Shown piece by piece: positions 20,318 to 29,060 of a stretch of 64,000 nucleotides of DNA. This stretch comes from Sporolactobacillus putidus (lineage in GTDB: Bacteria; Bacillota; Bacilli; Bacillales; Sporolactobacillaceae): NCBI RefSeq assembly GCF_014647035.1, contig NZ_BMOK01000001.1, positions 248,001 through 312,000 on the forward strand, written 5' to 3'. Both the position numbers and the translations under genes were made by a program. The notes beneath the pieces were generated by a model. The model was not told where the DNA came from, ran no database searches, and saw only the letters and a list, made by a program, of their open reading frames with translations. How positions within the stretch are numbered: position 1 is the stretch's first letter; each line of letters opens with the position of its first letter.

Positions 20318-20812
20318 TTAAAAATCAACATCATCCGTCCAATCATTGCTCCGCCGTCTTTTTTTCATATTCCTTTGCTGCCTGCGTTCGCTGTCGTCTT
20401 CCGATCCGCCGCCCGCCTTCTCAAGAATTTCTTTTACCCTTTCCACGGTCTGCGGAGCCAGATCGATGAGCCTTTCATACAGGTGCGTGTTATTATCCAA
20501 ATGAATGGTTTTGACTCCTGCCGGGCCGACAATCAGAAAAGCAATCGGAGTAATGGAGACGCCGCCGCCCGTTCCGCCGCCAAACGGCAGGTAGGCTTCC
20601 GTTTCCTCCCCCTGCTCCTCATCAGGATTTTCATTTTTTACAGTGAATTCACTCCCGCCGGCCACAAATCCGAAACCGACCTTGGAGATCGTCACAATCA
20701 TATGTCCGTCGTCTGTCTCAATCGGATCGCCGATAATCGTTCCGACGTCGATCATGGACTGAAGATTTTCCAGCGCTGTTTTCATCAAACCCTGAATGGG
20801 ATGATCCGCCAT
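20318..20812 (-). CDS. ytfJ: GerW family sporulation protein YtfJ
   Basis: A 164-residue protein beginning MADHPIQGLMKTALENL with a glycine-rich core PFGGGTGGGVSITPIAFLIV, the hallmark of the YtfJ/GerW family. Family members are made in the forespore and affect spore germination. The C-terminal 30 residues are a charged tail (Glu/Asp/Arg). AAAGAGGGAGAGTG precedes the ATG and lies inside ytfI, so the two genes overlap by 95 bp. Confidence 0.92.
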   Translation of the reverse strand: MADHPIQGLMKTALENLQSMIDVGTIIGDPIETDDGHMIVTISKVGFGFVAGGSEFTVKNENPDEEQGEETEAYLPFGGGTGGGVSITPIAFLIVGPAGVKTIHLDNNTHLYERLIDLAPQTVERVKEILEKAGGGSEDDSERRQQRNMKKRRRSNDWTDDVDF

Positions 20813-21407
20813 TGCACTCTCCCTCTTTCACCTGCCGCTTTATCTGCCGCATGATGAGCATAGCTTCCCCCGTCTTGACCGTAATCATGCATGATAATCG
20901 GGTAGTAAAAACTTTTTCCTGAAATAGAGGAGCCACTTCAATCAGAGGACGGTCGCTCATCATATTTCCAATCAAAGGCATGACGGAGTATTTCACCGAC
21001 CAGATGATCCCGCAAGTCATCGCTGTTGCCCGTGCCTCCCCAAGTCCGCAGGAAGTCTTCCAGGAAAAATCGTTGAGACACACTTTTTCTGAAAGATTAA
21101 GGGAACGGATCACTTTTACGGCAAGCCGGCATAACCGATACAAGTCATGAAAAGGCTGAAACGCATCTCGGACGTCTTTGCCGGATCTATCCGGAGCCCG
21201 CTCCTTGATCAGCGCCTTGAGCTTTTTTTCATTGATTTTGAACGATCCCAATTCCTTTTTCCAGAAAAAGAGGGCGATCTCTGTTTCCATGCGGTCTGTA
21301 CTGATCAGGATGGTAACCCGGACGGACAGGGTGCTCTTTAATAAAACCATGATACATATGGAAAAGACAGCCAAAAGGCAGAGCAGGATCGCGAGTAACA
21401 GCATCAT
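20718..21407 (-). CDS. ytfI: DUF2953 domain protein YtfI
   Basis: 229 residues. An N-terminal membrane helix (MMLLLAILLCLLAVFSICIM) is followed by a DUF2953 domain with the family pattern of a central LNDFSWKTSCGLGEARATAM motif. The start chosen is the double ATG seven bases after AGAGGG. Function unknown; it pairs with ytfJ as in B. subtilis. The frame continues for about 31 residues past the usual domain end (after MRQIKRQVKEGE) and runs through the first 95 bp of ytfJ in another frame, a low-complexity tail probably caused by loss of the native stop. Confidence 0.75.
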   Translation of the reverse strand: MMLLLAILLCLLAVFSICIMVLLKSTLSVRVTILISTDRMETEIALFFWKKELGSFKINEKKLKALIKERAPDRSGKDVRDAFQPFHDLYRLCRLAVKVIRSLNLSEKVCLNDFSWKTSCGLGEARATAMTCGIIWSVKYSVMPLIGNMMSDRPLIEVAPLFQEKVFTTRLSCMITVKTGEAMLIMRQIKRQVKEGECNGGSSHSGFDENSAGKSSVHDRRRNDYRRSD

Positions 21408-21504
21408 CCGTTTTCCCTCTTTGACCCATGCGGCAGGCAAGGTACATGAGTTTTATACTTATTATTGACCGCAACAGACAAACTATCCTTTAAAAAAACA
21501 GAAA

Positions 21505-21540
21505 AAAGGCAGGGAATCCGCTGAAGATTTCCCTGCCTTT
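21505..21540 (-). terminator. hisI: his operon terminator
   Basis: Perfect 12-bp stem AAAGGCAGGGAA / TTCCCTGCCTTT with a 12-nt loop, followed on the minus strand by T6. It is the first strong leftward terminator after hisI. Element H (21551-21873) sits between the hisI stop and this hairpin and would be part of the his mRNA 3' end. Confidence 0.85.
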
Positions 21541-21550
21541 AATAGAGAGT

Positions 21551-21873
21551 GTTCAAAAAGTCCGGGAAAAGCTAAGAAAAGACCTTCTGCTAATAACGTG
21601 CACGTCCTGTGCACAACGCAGAAGTCACCACATCCTGTGGAAGTTCTACGTCAACGCGCTTTTCCACTCCTTACGTATTAACAGAGGAACTTCAACTAAG
21701 AACGCGCACGTCCTGTACGCAACGTTGAAGTCATCACATCCTGTGAAAGTACGCGCAGGTAGCGCAAAGCTTCGTTTCCTTGACCTTCAACGCCCAGGAC
21801 GGGCTGGTGTCAGGCATGCCATAGGACGTGGCGCTTTGCCTGACCTTGGTCCTTTTTGTCCTTCTTTTTGAAC
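21551..21873. repeat. Structured repeat H with terminal inverted repeats (MITE-like)
   Basis: A 323-bp element bounded by GTTCAAAAAG (21551-21560) and CTTTTTGAAC (21864-21873). Inside are two copies of a nested hairpin module. Copy 1 has CTTCTGC (584-590 of 21 kb) pairing GCAGAAG (618-624) around GTGCAC-GTCCT-GTGCAC, then CCACA-TCC-TGTGG. Copy 2 has CTTCAAC pairing GTTGAAG around GCGCAC-GTCCT-GTACGC, then TCACA-TCC-TGTGA. The right part has GCCC-AGGAC-GGGC and GTCAGGCA..TGCCTGAC enclosing GCCAT-AGGAC-GTGGC. No coding potential. No clear target-site duplication. Confidence 0.85.
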
Positions 21874-21889
21874 AGACTTTAATATGTAT

Positions 21890-22561
21890 TCAATTCATTT
21901 TTTTGGCTTTTTCACGCTGAAATTCGCTTTTTTCACGGTGGCGTTTTTCAAGTACACGCAGCACGCGGTCAAAACCGATCTTCTGCTCACGAAGCATGAC
22001 CAGTGTATGGTAAATGACATCGGACACTTCCCATTCCAGTTCATCGACGGAACGGTTTTTGGCGGCGATGATCACCTCGGACGTCTCTTCACCGATTTTT
22101 TTCAGGATCTTGTCAATGCCTTCATTGAACAAATACGTCGTGTAGGTGCCCTCCGGACGCTCGGCTTCGCGTTCTGCAATCACATGTTCCAGTTCGGCAA
22201 GAATACCGTAACGGTCGTTTCCGCTTTTCACGGCTTCCTGCTTGTCGCTCCCCTCCGTTCTGAAACAGCTGTACCTCCCGGTATGGCACGCGGGACCCGC
22301 GGGATTGACTTTGACAATCAGTGCATCGGAGTCGCAGTCCACAGCCCAGTCGACGATTTCCTGAGTATTGCCCGACGTTTCTCCCTTGTGCCACAGTTTC
22401 TGCCTTGATCTGCTGAAAAACCATGTTTCACCTGTTTCAAGCGACTTTTTAAGCGATTCTTTATTCATAAAGGCAAGTGTTAATATCTCTTTGCTCTGTG
22501 CATCCTGCACTATGACCGGGACAAGTCCTTTTTCATCAAATTTGATATCTTCCGCATTCAT
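21890..22561 (-). CDS. hisI: Bifunctional phosphoribosyl-AMP cyclohydrolase / phosphoribosyl-ATP pyrophosphatase
   Basis: Steps 2 and 3 of histidine synthesis. The N-terminal half (about residues 1-110) is the cyclohydrolase, with [30 protein letters not shown] and the metal-binding [21 protein letters not shown]. The C-terminal half (about 115-205) is the helical pyrophosphatase with [12 protein letters not shown] and [13 protein letters not shown]. It is the last gene of the his operon, overlapping hisF by 4 bp. A short basic tail (about 18 residues) follows the pyrophosphatase domain. Confidence 0.96.
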   Translation of the reverse strand: MNAEDIKFDEKGLVPVIVQDAQSKEILTLAFMNKESLKKSLETGETWFFSRSRQKLWHKGETSGNTQEIVDWAVDCDSDALIVKVNPAGPACHTGRYSCFRTEGSDKQEAVKSGNDRYGILAELEHVIAEREAERPEGTYTTYLFNEGIDKILKKIGEETSEVIIAAKNRSVDELEWEVSDVIYHTLVMLREQKIGFDRVLRVLEKRHREKSEFQREKAKKMN

Positions 22562-23316
22562 CGGATGGCCACTCCTTTTTGTTTCAAATATGTTTTAACT
22601 TGCGCAACCGACGTCTCTTTATAGTGAAAAATCGAAGCAGCCAGTGCGGCATCTGCTTTTCCGGCACTGAAAGCATCAAAAAAGTCGGACGCTTTTCCGG
22701 CTCCGCCGGAGGCAATGACCGGCACATCGACGGCCTCACTGATTTTACGTGTCAGATTCAGTTCAAAGCCGCTCTTTTCTCCGTCCTGATCCATACTGGT
22801 CAGCAGAATCTCACCGGCCCCGAGCGAAACAGCTTTTTTAGCCCACTCTATGGCATCAAGATCGGTTTGTTTCTGTCCGCCGTGCGTATACACTCTGTAT
22901 GAAGAGGTTTCAGGATCAAACTTCGCATCGATGGCGCAGACGATGCACTGGCAGCCGAAAAAATCCGCCCCGGCTGTGATCAGACCGGGATTTTCAACCG
23001 CTGAACTGTTCAGAGACACCTTGTCCGCACCCGCTCTGAGCAGCGCCTTAATATTTTCCAGCGAGTGAATGCCGCCGCCCACTGTAAAGGGAATAGCCAG
23101 TTTGGCGGCTACCGCCTTTACGACATCGACCATCGTGTTTCTGCCTTCATTCGACGCGGAAATATCAAGAAAAACGAGTTCATCCGCACCCTGACCATTA
23201 TAGTACATCGCCAGTTCGACCGGATCGCCGGCATCGCGCAACTGAATGAACTGTTTGCCTTTAACGACACGTCCGTCTTTTACGTCAAGGCAGGGAATGA
23301 TTCGTTTAGCCAGCAT
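22558..23316 (-). CDS. hisF: Imidazole glycerol phosphate synthase subunit HisF
   Basis: The cyclase half of IGP synthase: takes ammonia from HisH and closes the imidazole ring, also releasing AICAR. The 252-residue TIM barrel starts [20 protein letters not shown]. The catalytic Asp residues are in [10 protein letters not shown] and [12 protein letters not shown], and GGAGK and GGGIH are phosphate-binding loops. It overlaps hisA by 11 bp and hisI by 4 bp. Confidence 0.97.
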   Translation of the reverse strand: MLAKRIIPCLDVKDGRVVKGKQFIQLRDAGDPVELAMYYNGQGADELVFLDISASNEGRNTMVDVVKAVAAKLAIPFTVGGGIHSLENIKALLRAGADKVSLNSSAVENPGLITAGADFFGCQCIVCAIDAKFDPETSSYRVYTHGGQKQTDLDAIEWAKKAVSLGAGEILLTSMDQDGEKSGFELNLTRKISEAVDVPVIASGGAGKASDFFDAFSAGKADAALAASIFHYKETSVAQVKTYLKQKGVAIR

Positions 23317-24043
23317 ACGCGCCCACCACCTTTAAAGCTTCTCTGAGTGAAATCTGCTTCGTGTAAATCGCTTTTCCGATGATCGCGCCGCTGATTCGAT
23401 CGGATCCCATTTCCGCCATGGCCGCCAATTCTTCCGTATTGGAAACACCTCCGGAAACGACAACCGGCATCCCGATTTCAGCTGCCAGTTTTCCGGCGCC
23501 ATCCCGGTTTGCGCCTTTCAAAGCCCCATCTCTTGAAATATCGGTATAGATGAAGTGACGGGCACCGAACCCAATCAGCTGTTTCGCCAGATCGGCCGCG
23601 CTCAGTTCGGAAACCTCCAGCCAGCCTTTTACAGCCACTTTTCCCTGTTTAACATCAAGCCCGATTGCAATAGAATCCGGATAGCGGCTAAGGGCCAGCC
23701 GGACAAATTCAGGGTTCGCTATCGCCGAACTGCCGAGAATCACTCTTTCAATTCCCTGATCCAGATAGCGTTCAACCGTTTCCATATTGCGGATCCCGCC
23801 GCCAACCTCAATATGTATCGGCACTTCGGCGGCAATTTGTCCGATCGCGTGACGGTTCACCGGACGCCCTTCCCGGGCTCCATCAAGATCAACGATGTGG
23901 AGCCATTCCGCTCCCTGTTCGTAAAACGTTTTTGCCATGCTGACGGGCGAATCGCCGTACACCGTTGACTGATCATAGTCGCCCTGAAGCAGCCGGACAC
24001 ATTTTCCGTCCAGAAGGTCAATTGCCGGATAGATCGTAAACAT
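23306..24043 (-). CDS. hisA: ProFAR isomerase HisA
   Basis: Isomerises ProFAR to PRFAR by an Amadori rearrangement. The 245-residue half-barrel repeats include [15 protein letters not shown] with the catalytic Asp, [26 protein letters not shown] and [12 protein letters not shown] with the second Asp. It lies between hisH (2-bp gap) and hisF (11-bp overlap). Confidence 0.97.
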   Translation of the reverse strand: MFTIYPAIDLLDGKCVRLLQGDYDQSTVYGDSPVSMAKTFYEQGAEWLHIVDLDGAREGRPVNRHAIGQIAAEVPIHIEVGGGIRNMETVERYLDQGIERVILGSSAIANPEFVRLALSRYPDSIAIGLDVKQGKVAVKGWLEVSELSAADLAKQLIGFGARHFIYTDISRDGALKGANRDGAGKLAAEIGMPVVVSGGVSNTEELAAMAEMGSDRISGAIIGKAIYTKQISLREALKVVGAYAG

Positions 24044-24045
24044 GA

Positions 24046-24738
24046 TTATTTTTCCTCCTCGCCTGACGACAGCGATGCTGCTGCCCGGGAAACGGCAGCT
24101 TTGGCCTGCGGCATCCGTTTTACAAAGTCAAGATAATTTTTCAAAAGCGCCTGTCCGAACACCCCGCTTTTTTCCGGATGAAACTGCGTACCGAAAATAT
24201 GCCCGCTGCCGACAACGGCAGGAACCTGTTCATGGTAGTCCGCTGTCGCGATCAGAATCGACGAATCTTTCGTTTCAGCGTAATAGGAATGAACGAAATA
24301 GGCGTAATCCGGTTCCAGCGCATTAAGCAGTGGGGAATCCGGTTGTTTGAATTCAAGTGTATTCCAGCCCATATGGGGGACTTTATAGCGCTCTCCGGTA
24401 ACCTGAGAAATCCCGCTGAAGCGTGCGACGCGTCCCGAAAGAAAAGCAAGGCCTTTAGTCAGACTGCCCTCTTCGCTTTCTTCGAACAAAAGCTGCATAC
24501 CGAGGCAGATTCCGAGCAGTGGTTTTTCCTGTACATATCGGGTTAAAAAAGCAGAAAGTCCCTTTTCGTTCAGCAGGGCCATCGCATCCTTGAACGCGCC
24601 GACGCCGGGGAGAATCAGTCCGTCCGTTCCGGCAAGCTCACTTGAATGATCACTGATCACAAAATCCTGATCCAGCCTCTTCAGCGCCTGGCTGAGGCTG
24701 TATAAGTTGCCCATGCCGTAATCCACAATTCCGATCAT
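24046..24738 (-). CDS. hisH: Imidazole glycerol phosphate synthase subunit HisH
   Basis: The class I glutaminase subunit that feeds ammonia to His[11 protein letters not shown] opens the 230-residue protein. The catalytic triad is visible as Cys in [11 protein letters not shown] and His/Glu in [10 protein letters not shown]. The C-terminal 25 residues after NYLDFVKR are an Ala/Ser-rich extension beyond the usual end near residue 205. It overlaps hisB by 4 bp. Confidence 0.96.
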   Translation of the reverse strand: MIGIVDYGMGNLYSLSQALKRLDQDFVISDHSSELAGTDGLILPGVGAFKDAMALLNEKGLSAFLTRYVQEKPLLGICLGMQLLFEESEEGSLTKGLAFLSGRVARFSGISQVTGERYKVPHMGWNTLEFKQPDSPLLNALEPDYAYFVHSYYAETKDSSILIATADYHEQVPAVVGSGHIFGTQFHPEKSGVFGQALLKNYLDFVKRMPQAKAAVSRAAASLSSGEEEK

Positions 24739-25328
24739 CCCAACGTTCCTTTCGTCGACAGGACCCCCTGAATCCTTGGATTTTGGACTGATGCCGCGTC
24801 AAGGGCGCGTCCGAGCGCTTTAAAAATCGATTCGATCATGTGATGCGTATTTTCTCCATATCGAACCGTCACGTGAAGATTCATACGCGCTTCAATAGAA
24901 AGTTTATCAAGAAATTCGGTAACCAGTTCTGTATCAAACGTACCGACTTTTTGAGCGGGAAGATTACCGTGAAAAACAAAATACGGACGGTCGCTGAGGT
25001 CAACGGCCACTTCTGAAAGAGCTTCGTCCATAGGAACGACGGCATATCCATATCGGTTAATGCCTTTTTTATCGCCCAGGGCCTGGCGGATCGCCTGTCC
25101 GAGACAGATCGCAATATCTTCCGTCGTGTGATGATCGTCTACATCCGTGTCCCCATGCGCTTCAATGTCGAGGCTGAACAAACCGTGCTTCGTGAAGAGT
25201 GTCAGCATATGGGTCAGGAAGGGCACTCCGGTCTCTAAGTGGGACTCGCCGCTGCCGTCGATCGCAAAGTGCAGTTTGATCTGTGTTTCAAAAGTGTTGC
25301 GTTCCACTGTGCCTGTCCGTTTATTCAT
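24735..25328 (-). CDS. hisB: Imidazoleglycerol-phosphate dehydratase
   Basis: Dehydrates IGP to imidazole acetol phosphate. The 197 residues include the manganese-binding repeats [13 protein letters not shown] and [18 protein letters not shown]. It is the single-domain form with no histidinol-phosphatase fusion; neither that phosphatase nor hisC is in this operon, so they must be elsewhere. It overlaps hisD by 8 bp and hisH by 4 bp. Confidence 0.97.
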   Translation of the reverse strand: MNKRTGTVERNTFETQIKLHFAIDGSGESHLETGVPFLTHMLTLFTKHGLFSLDIEAHGDTDVDDHHTTEDIAICLGQAIRQALGDKKGINRYGYAVVPMDEALSEVAVDLSDRPYFVFHGNLPAQKVGTFDTELVTEFLDKLSIEARMNLHVTVRYGENTHHMIESIFKALGRALDAASVQNPRIQGVLSTKGTLG

Positions 25329-26604
25329 GTACGGTGGCTCCTTTCATGCGCTTTTCTACCGCCTGGGCGTGTCCCTCCAGTCCTTCAAACCGCGCAAAAT
25401 CAGCGATCGCTGAACCGTTCGCTTCCAGCGCTTCATCCGTATACCGGATCAGGCTCGAGCGTTTGACGAAGCTTTCAACACCGAGAGGGCTCGCATAGCG
25501 TGCCGATCCATTCGTCGGAATAATATGGTTCGGTCCCGCAAAGTAATCGCCGACCGGCTCCGAGCTGTACATTCCGAGAAAAATAGCACCCGCATGACGG
25601 ATCAGCGGCAGAACAGACTCAGGATCGGCGATCGCCAGTTCAAGATGTTCGGGGGCGATTTGATTGACGATTTCAGCTGCGTCTTTAAGATTGGCCGCTA
25701 GAACAATCTTCCCGACGGTTTCAATGGACGGCCCGGCAATTTCATGGCGCGGCAGCGCCGGAAGCTGACGCTCGACTTCCTGATCGACTTTTTCAGCAAG
25801 CGACCGGGACGTCGTGACGAGTACCGGCATGGACATTTTATCGTGTTCAGCCTGAGAGAGCAGGTCGGCAGCCACCCATTCCGGATGCGCTGTTTCATCA
25901 GCCAGAACCGCGATCTCGCTTGGCCCGGCCAGACTGTCGATCGCCACATCGCCGAATACCTGCTTCTTTGCAAGCATGACATAAAGATTGCCCGGGCCAA
26001 CGATTTTGTCAACCGGACGAATCGTCTCCGTTCCATAGGCAAGTGCCGCGATCGCCTGCGCCCCGCCTGCCTGATAAATTTCTTTAATGCCGATCTCATG
26101 TGCGGCGACGAGTACGCCGTAAGCGATCAGACCGTTTTTCTGAGGCGGGGAGATAAGAACAACACGCCCGACTCCGGCAACCAGAGCCGGGACGGCACCC
26201 ATCAGAACTGACGAAGGATAGCTTGCCGTTCCGCCGGGAACATAGACGCCGACAGAGTCCAGTGGCGTGACCTTCTGGCCGAGCACGACGCCATGTTCAA
26301 CTGTTTCTGTCCACGATGAGGGCTTTTGTTTTTCATGGAAGGCCCGGATATTTTCTGCCGCCTGGCGGATGGCTTGAATCACCTTTTCAGGGACATGGCG
26401 ATAAGCCGCGGCGATCGCTTCATTCGGAACACGCAGTTCCCCCAGTTCTACCCCGTCAAATTGTTTTGTATAATCTTTCAGCGCCTTGTCTCCTTCATCC
26501 CTGACCCGCGCAATGATTTCACGGACAGATTGCTGAGCCGCTTCTTTAGCTTCAACCTTCCGTTTCTTCAAAAAACTTAAATCCCCGTTTTCAATCCATT
26601 CCAA
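25321..26604 (-). CDS. hisD: Histidinol dehydrogenase
   Basis: Oxidises L-histidinol to L-histidine in two NAD-dependent steps, the end of the pathway. The 427 residues contain [46 protein letters not shown] and the zinc-site residues in QAEHDKMS and [13 protein letters not shown]. It overlaps hisG by 14 bp and hisB by 8 bp. Confidence 0.97.
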   Translation of the reverse strand: MEWIENGDLSFLKKRKVEAKEAAQQSVREIIARVRDEGDKALKDYTKQFDGVELGELRVPNEAIAAAYRHVPEKVIQAIRQAAENIRAFHEKQKPSSWTETVEHGVVLGQKVTPLDSVGVYVPGGTASYPSSVLMGAVPALVAGVGRVVLISPPQKNGLIAYGVLVAAHEIGIKEIYQAGGAQAIAALAYGTETIRPVDKIVGPGNLYVMLAKKQVFGDVAIDSLAGPSEIAVLADETAHPEWVAADLLSQAEHDKMSMPVLVTTSRSLAEKVDQEVERQLPALPRHEIAGPSIETVGKIVLAANLKDAAEIVNQIAPEHLELAIADPESVLPLIRHAGAIFLGMYSSEPVGDYFAGPNHIIPTNGSARYASPLGVESFVKRSSLIRYTDEALEANGSAIADFARFEGLEGHAQAVEKRMKGATVHE

Positions 26605-27244
26605 CTTTAGTCCCCTCCGTGGCCCGGATCATTTTCTCCACAATCTCGTCAATGACCGGCTTTTTCAAGCGATAGCTGACCGGATTGACGATCAGCCGCG
26701 AGCTGATATCCATCAACCGGTCGAATTCAACCAGTCCGTTCTCCCTGAGTGTCGTTCCGGTGGATACGATATCGACAATGGCATCCGCCAGACCGACGAT
26801 GGGGGCCAGTTCAATGGAACCGTTCAGCGCAATCAGATCAATTTGTTCGCCGCGCCGTCTGTAAAAATCGGATGCGATGTTCGGATATTTTGTTGCGATC
26901 TTCAGATAGGGATTTTTGCTGCGGTGACCGGGCAGCCCCGCTACAGCCATGTGGCATCTGCTGATTCCGAGATCAACCATCTCATAAACGTCCCGCCCGC
27001 TCTCAAGCAAAACATCTTTTCCGGCAATCCCTATATCCGCAGCGCCGTATTCGACATAAGTCGGGACGTCTACCGGTTTGGCGAGAATAAAACGAAACGG
27101 TGCAGTATCCAGATCCAAAATCAGTTTTCGAGTCGTTTCAAACGTGACGGGCAGTGAAAATCCTGCATCTCTCAGAAGGCGGCACGCGTCGCCGAAAATC
27201 CGGCCCTTCGGCATCGCCACCGTAATAACCGATCCACTCATCAT
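26591..27244 (-). CDS. hisG: ATP phosphoribosyltransferase catalytic subunit, short form
   Basis: Condenses ATP and PRPP, the first and feedback-controlled step of histidine synthesis. At 217 residues it lacks the C-terminal regulatory domain of the long form, so it depends on HisZ, encoded just upstream. [14 protein letters not shown] is the N-terminal motif and [16 protein letters not shown] is the PRPP-binding loop. It overlaps hisZ by 4 bp. Confidence 0.97.
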   Translation of the reverse strand: MMSGSVITVAMPKGRIFGDACRLLRDAGFSLPVTFETTRKLILDLDTAPFRFILAKPVDVPTYVEYGAADIGIAGKDVLLESGRDVYEMVDLGISRCHMAVAGLPGHRSKNPYLKIATKYPNIASDFYRRRGEQIDLIALNGSIELAPIVGLADAIVDIVSTGTTLRENGLVEFDRLMDISSRLIVNPVSYRLKKPVIDEIVEKMIRATEGTKVGMD

Positions 27245-28437
27245 TCTGTCTCCGTTTCCTCTGATTTCAAAAAGCGTTTAATCGTTTCAAATTGTTGCGA
27301 GAAGGCCTCGATGTCATCGATGCCGTCCGCGTGCTGCAAAACCACCGCTTGCCCTTTTTCCCTTTCCCGTGCGGCAAACTGCATCGCTTTCCCCGCGTTC
27401 TCCCGGTCATAGATGATCGCCTTTTTCCGCTGCTCTACCGGGTCCGCACCTGCCGCGCTCATCAGCCTGTCAAGCCGGATGCCGAAACCGGTTGCCGGAC
27501 ACGGCCGGTGAAACTGTGCGAGTAAATCATCATAGCGTCCGCCGCTCGCCACCGGGAAACCAAGCCCTCCGCCGAAGCCTTGAAAAACAAAGCCTGTATA
27601 ATAGCTGAGATGCGGCATCAGCGTGATGTCCAGATCAATATTGCCTTCCAGGTGATCGATCTTCAGCAGCTGGATGAGTTCAACAATATGATGATAGTAC
27701 GAATGCACGGGAATTGACGATCCGGATGTCAGATCCTTCAGAAAATCAAGCGTTTTTTCATTATCCATCCTTCTTGAGTCAATAAATGTGTTCAGTCTGT
27801 CCGCCGAATGATTGGACAAACGAAGCGAAGCGACATATTCATGGAAACCGACATCATTTTTATTATAAAGCAGATTGCGCAGCTGCTTTACTGTTTCCTT
27901 ATCTTTCACAATATCATAGAAAAAGGCGTTCACAAACCCGACATGCCCGACTGCGAGCCGAATCGAACGAAGTCCGGTCTTCTCAAGCAGCGTTATCATC
28001 AACGAGATGACTTCCACGTCTGCGTAAGGCGTCCCATCGCCGATCAGTTCTGCCCCGGCCTGCTCGAACTCGCTCGGATGCCCGCCTTCCTTTCTTTGGC
28101 TCCTGTACAGCGCCGCCGTATAGGCCAGCCGAAGCGGAAGCGGCTGTTTTCTCAGGCTTGAAGCCGCAATCCGCGCAATCGGCGTGGTCATATCCGGCCG
28201 GAGCACGACCGGATGCCCTTCAGCATCTAGGAACTTGAACAGCTGGCTGTCTTCAATGGCCGAAGCGCGTCCGATTGTTTCGGCGTACTCCAGCGCAGGG
28301 GTTTTTATAAAATCATAGCCCCAGCGCTGCAGTTCCTGACGGAAAATGGATTTCAGCCTGGCGATCGACCGCTGAGCTTCTGGAAGCGTATCCCGCAGAC
28401 CGAGCGGCCTTTCAAACATGAACGGTTGTGTCATCAA
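27241..28437 (-). CDS. hisZ: ATP phosphoribosyltransferase regulatory subunit HisZ
   Basis: A histidyl-tRNA-synthetase paralogue lacking aminoacylation activity that completes short HisG and mediates histidine feedback. The 398 residues have class II motif 2 ([13 protein letters not shown] and [18 protein letters not shown]) and motif 3-like [10 protein letters not shown]. The gene opens the his operon and its 170-bp upstream region holds a promoter and a dyad at 28577-28643. There is no T-box before it. Confidence 0.94.
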   Translation of the reverse strand: MMTQPFMFERPLGLRDTLPEAQRSIARLKSIFRQELQRWGYDFIKTPALEYAETIGRASAIEDSQLFKFLDAEGHPVVLRPDMTTPIARIAASSLRKQPLPLRLAYTAALYRSQRKEGGHPSEFEQAGAELIGDGTPYADVEVISLMITLLEKTGLRSIRLAVGHVGFVNAFFYDIVKDKETVKQLRNLLYNKNDVGFHEYVASLRLSNHSADRLNTFIDSRRMDNEKTLDFLKDLTSGSSIPVHSYYHHIVELIQLLKIDHLEGNIDLDITLMPHLSYYTGFVFQGFGGGLGFPVASGGRYDDLLAQFHRPCPATGFGIRLDRLMSAAGADPVEQRKKAIIYDRENAGKAMQFAAREREKGQAVVLQHADGIDDIEAFSQQFETIKRFLKSEETETE

Positions 28438-28576
28438 GATGTTCCCCTTCTCTGCAGCTTTTCTCTTTTTTTAGTTTATCATATCAAGGGAAAGAAGGCT
28501 TTCTTCCCCGTGCTTTTAAGTTGAGCAGACAACATTTCAACCGCGTGTTGTGAATAACCTGCTGATTTTTGCGCTT

Positions 28577-28604
28577 CGCTTTACTTCACTAGTATAGTAA
28601 AGCG
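28577..28604. promoter_or_regulatory. Dyad operator or leader hairpin of the his operon
   Basis: Perfect 9-bp inverted repeat CGCTTTACT / AGTAAAGCG around TCACTAGTAT. It covers about +5 to +32 of the predicted his transcript. Position just downstream of the promoter suits a repressor operator. The enclosed ACTAGT hexamer is also the core of E. coli TrpR operators, and a TrpR-family regulator (YerC/HisR) has been proposed for histidine genes in Firmicutes; that link is speculative. Confidence 0.55.
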
Positions 28605-28614
28605 TGTAATGAGT

Positions 28615-28643
28615 ATTCTAGATGAAAATGTAGAATAAGTCAA
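28615..28643 (-). promoter_or_regulatory. Sigma-A promoter of the his operon
   Basis: Minus-strand -35 TTGACT (28638-28643) and -10 TAGAAT (28615-28620), exact 17-bp spacer, each one base from consensus. It is the only strong promoter-like sequence before hisZ. Confidence 0.7.
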
Positions 28644-28669
28644 GTATTTGTTTCTCTTAAAAAAGCTCC

Positions 28670-28703
28670 CTGAAAAGAAAAAGGGCGGCATGGGCCGCCC
28701 CTT
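28670..28703 (-). terminator. ssp terminator
   Basis: GGGCGGC/GCCGCCC stem with a 4-nt loop, followed on the minus strand by TTTTTCTTTT. It is 18 bp after the spore protein stop. Confidence 0.85.
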
Positions 28704-28720
28704 AAACGATCGTTTTTTCA

Positions 28721-28921
28721 TTAGAATGCTTTTCCGCCAAGCTGCTGCTGTGCAGTTGCTACGAGACGCTTGGTGATTTCACCACCAACGGAACCATTGG
28801 CACGCGAAGTCGTATCAGGACCTAAGTGCACACCAAATTCGGAAGCAATTTCCATTTTCATTTGTTCCAGAGCCTGCTCTGCACCCGGCACAAGAATCTT
28901 GTTGCTGCTATTTTCAGCCAT
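28721..28921 (-). CDS. Alpha/beta-type small acid-soluble spore protein
   Basis: A 66-residue DNA-binding spore protein that coats forespore DNA and protects it from UV and heat. The germination-protease region ASEFGV and the conserved C-terminal block [16 protein letters not shown] are both present. AAGGAGGTG sits correctly before the ATG at 28921. A sigma-G-type promoter lies upstream and a strong terminator follows, so it is a single-gene forespore transcript. Confidence 0.96.
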   Translation of the reverse strand: MAENSSNKILVPGAEQALEQMKMEIASEFGVHLGPDTTSRANGSVGGEITKRLVATAQQQLGGKAF

Positions 28922-28943
28922 GTTTCTCACCTCCTTGTGCCCT

Positions 28944-28973
28944 TATCATGTGCAGGCCCCATTTCCCGCATTC
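28944..28973 (-). promoter_or_regulatory. Sigma-G promoter of the spore protein gene
   Basis: On the minus strand GAATG (28969-28973) and CATGATA (28944-28950) are separated by 18 bp, matching the forespore sigma-G pattern GNATR - CATNNTA. The downstream gene is a classical sigma-G target. Confidence 0.7.
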
Positions 28974-29060
28974 ACTAGGATGAATGGTAATTTTTGCAAA
29001 ACCCTGCAGACAGGATACCGGCGTGTGAAAAACGTGGTTGTTAAAAAAATCGATCAGAGG

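Noticed and set aside
28438-28720. T-box riboswitch for the his operon
   Set aside because: The T-box core GGTGG-ACCGCG is absent; it occurs in the window only before leuS.
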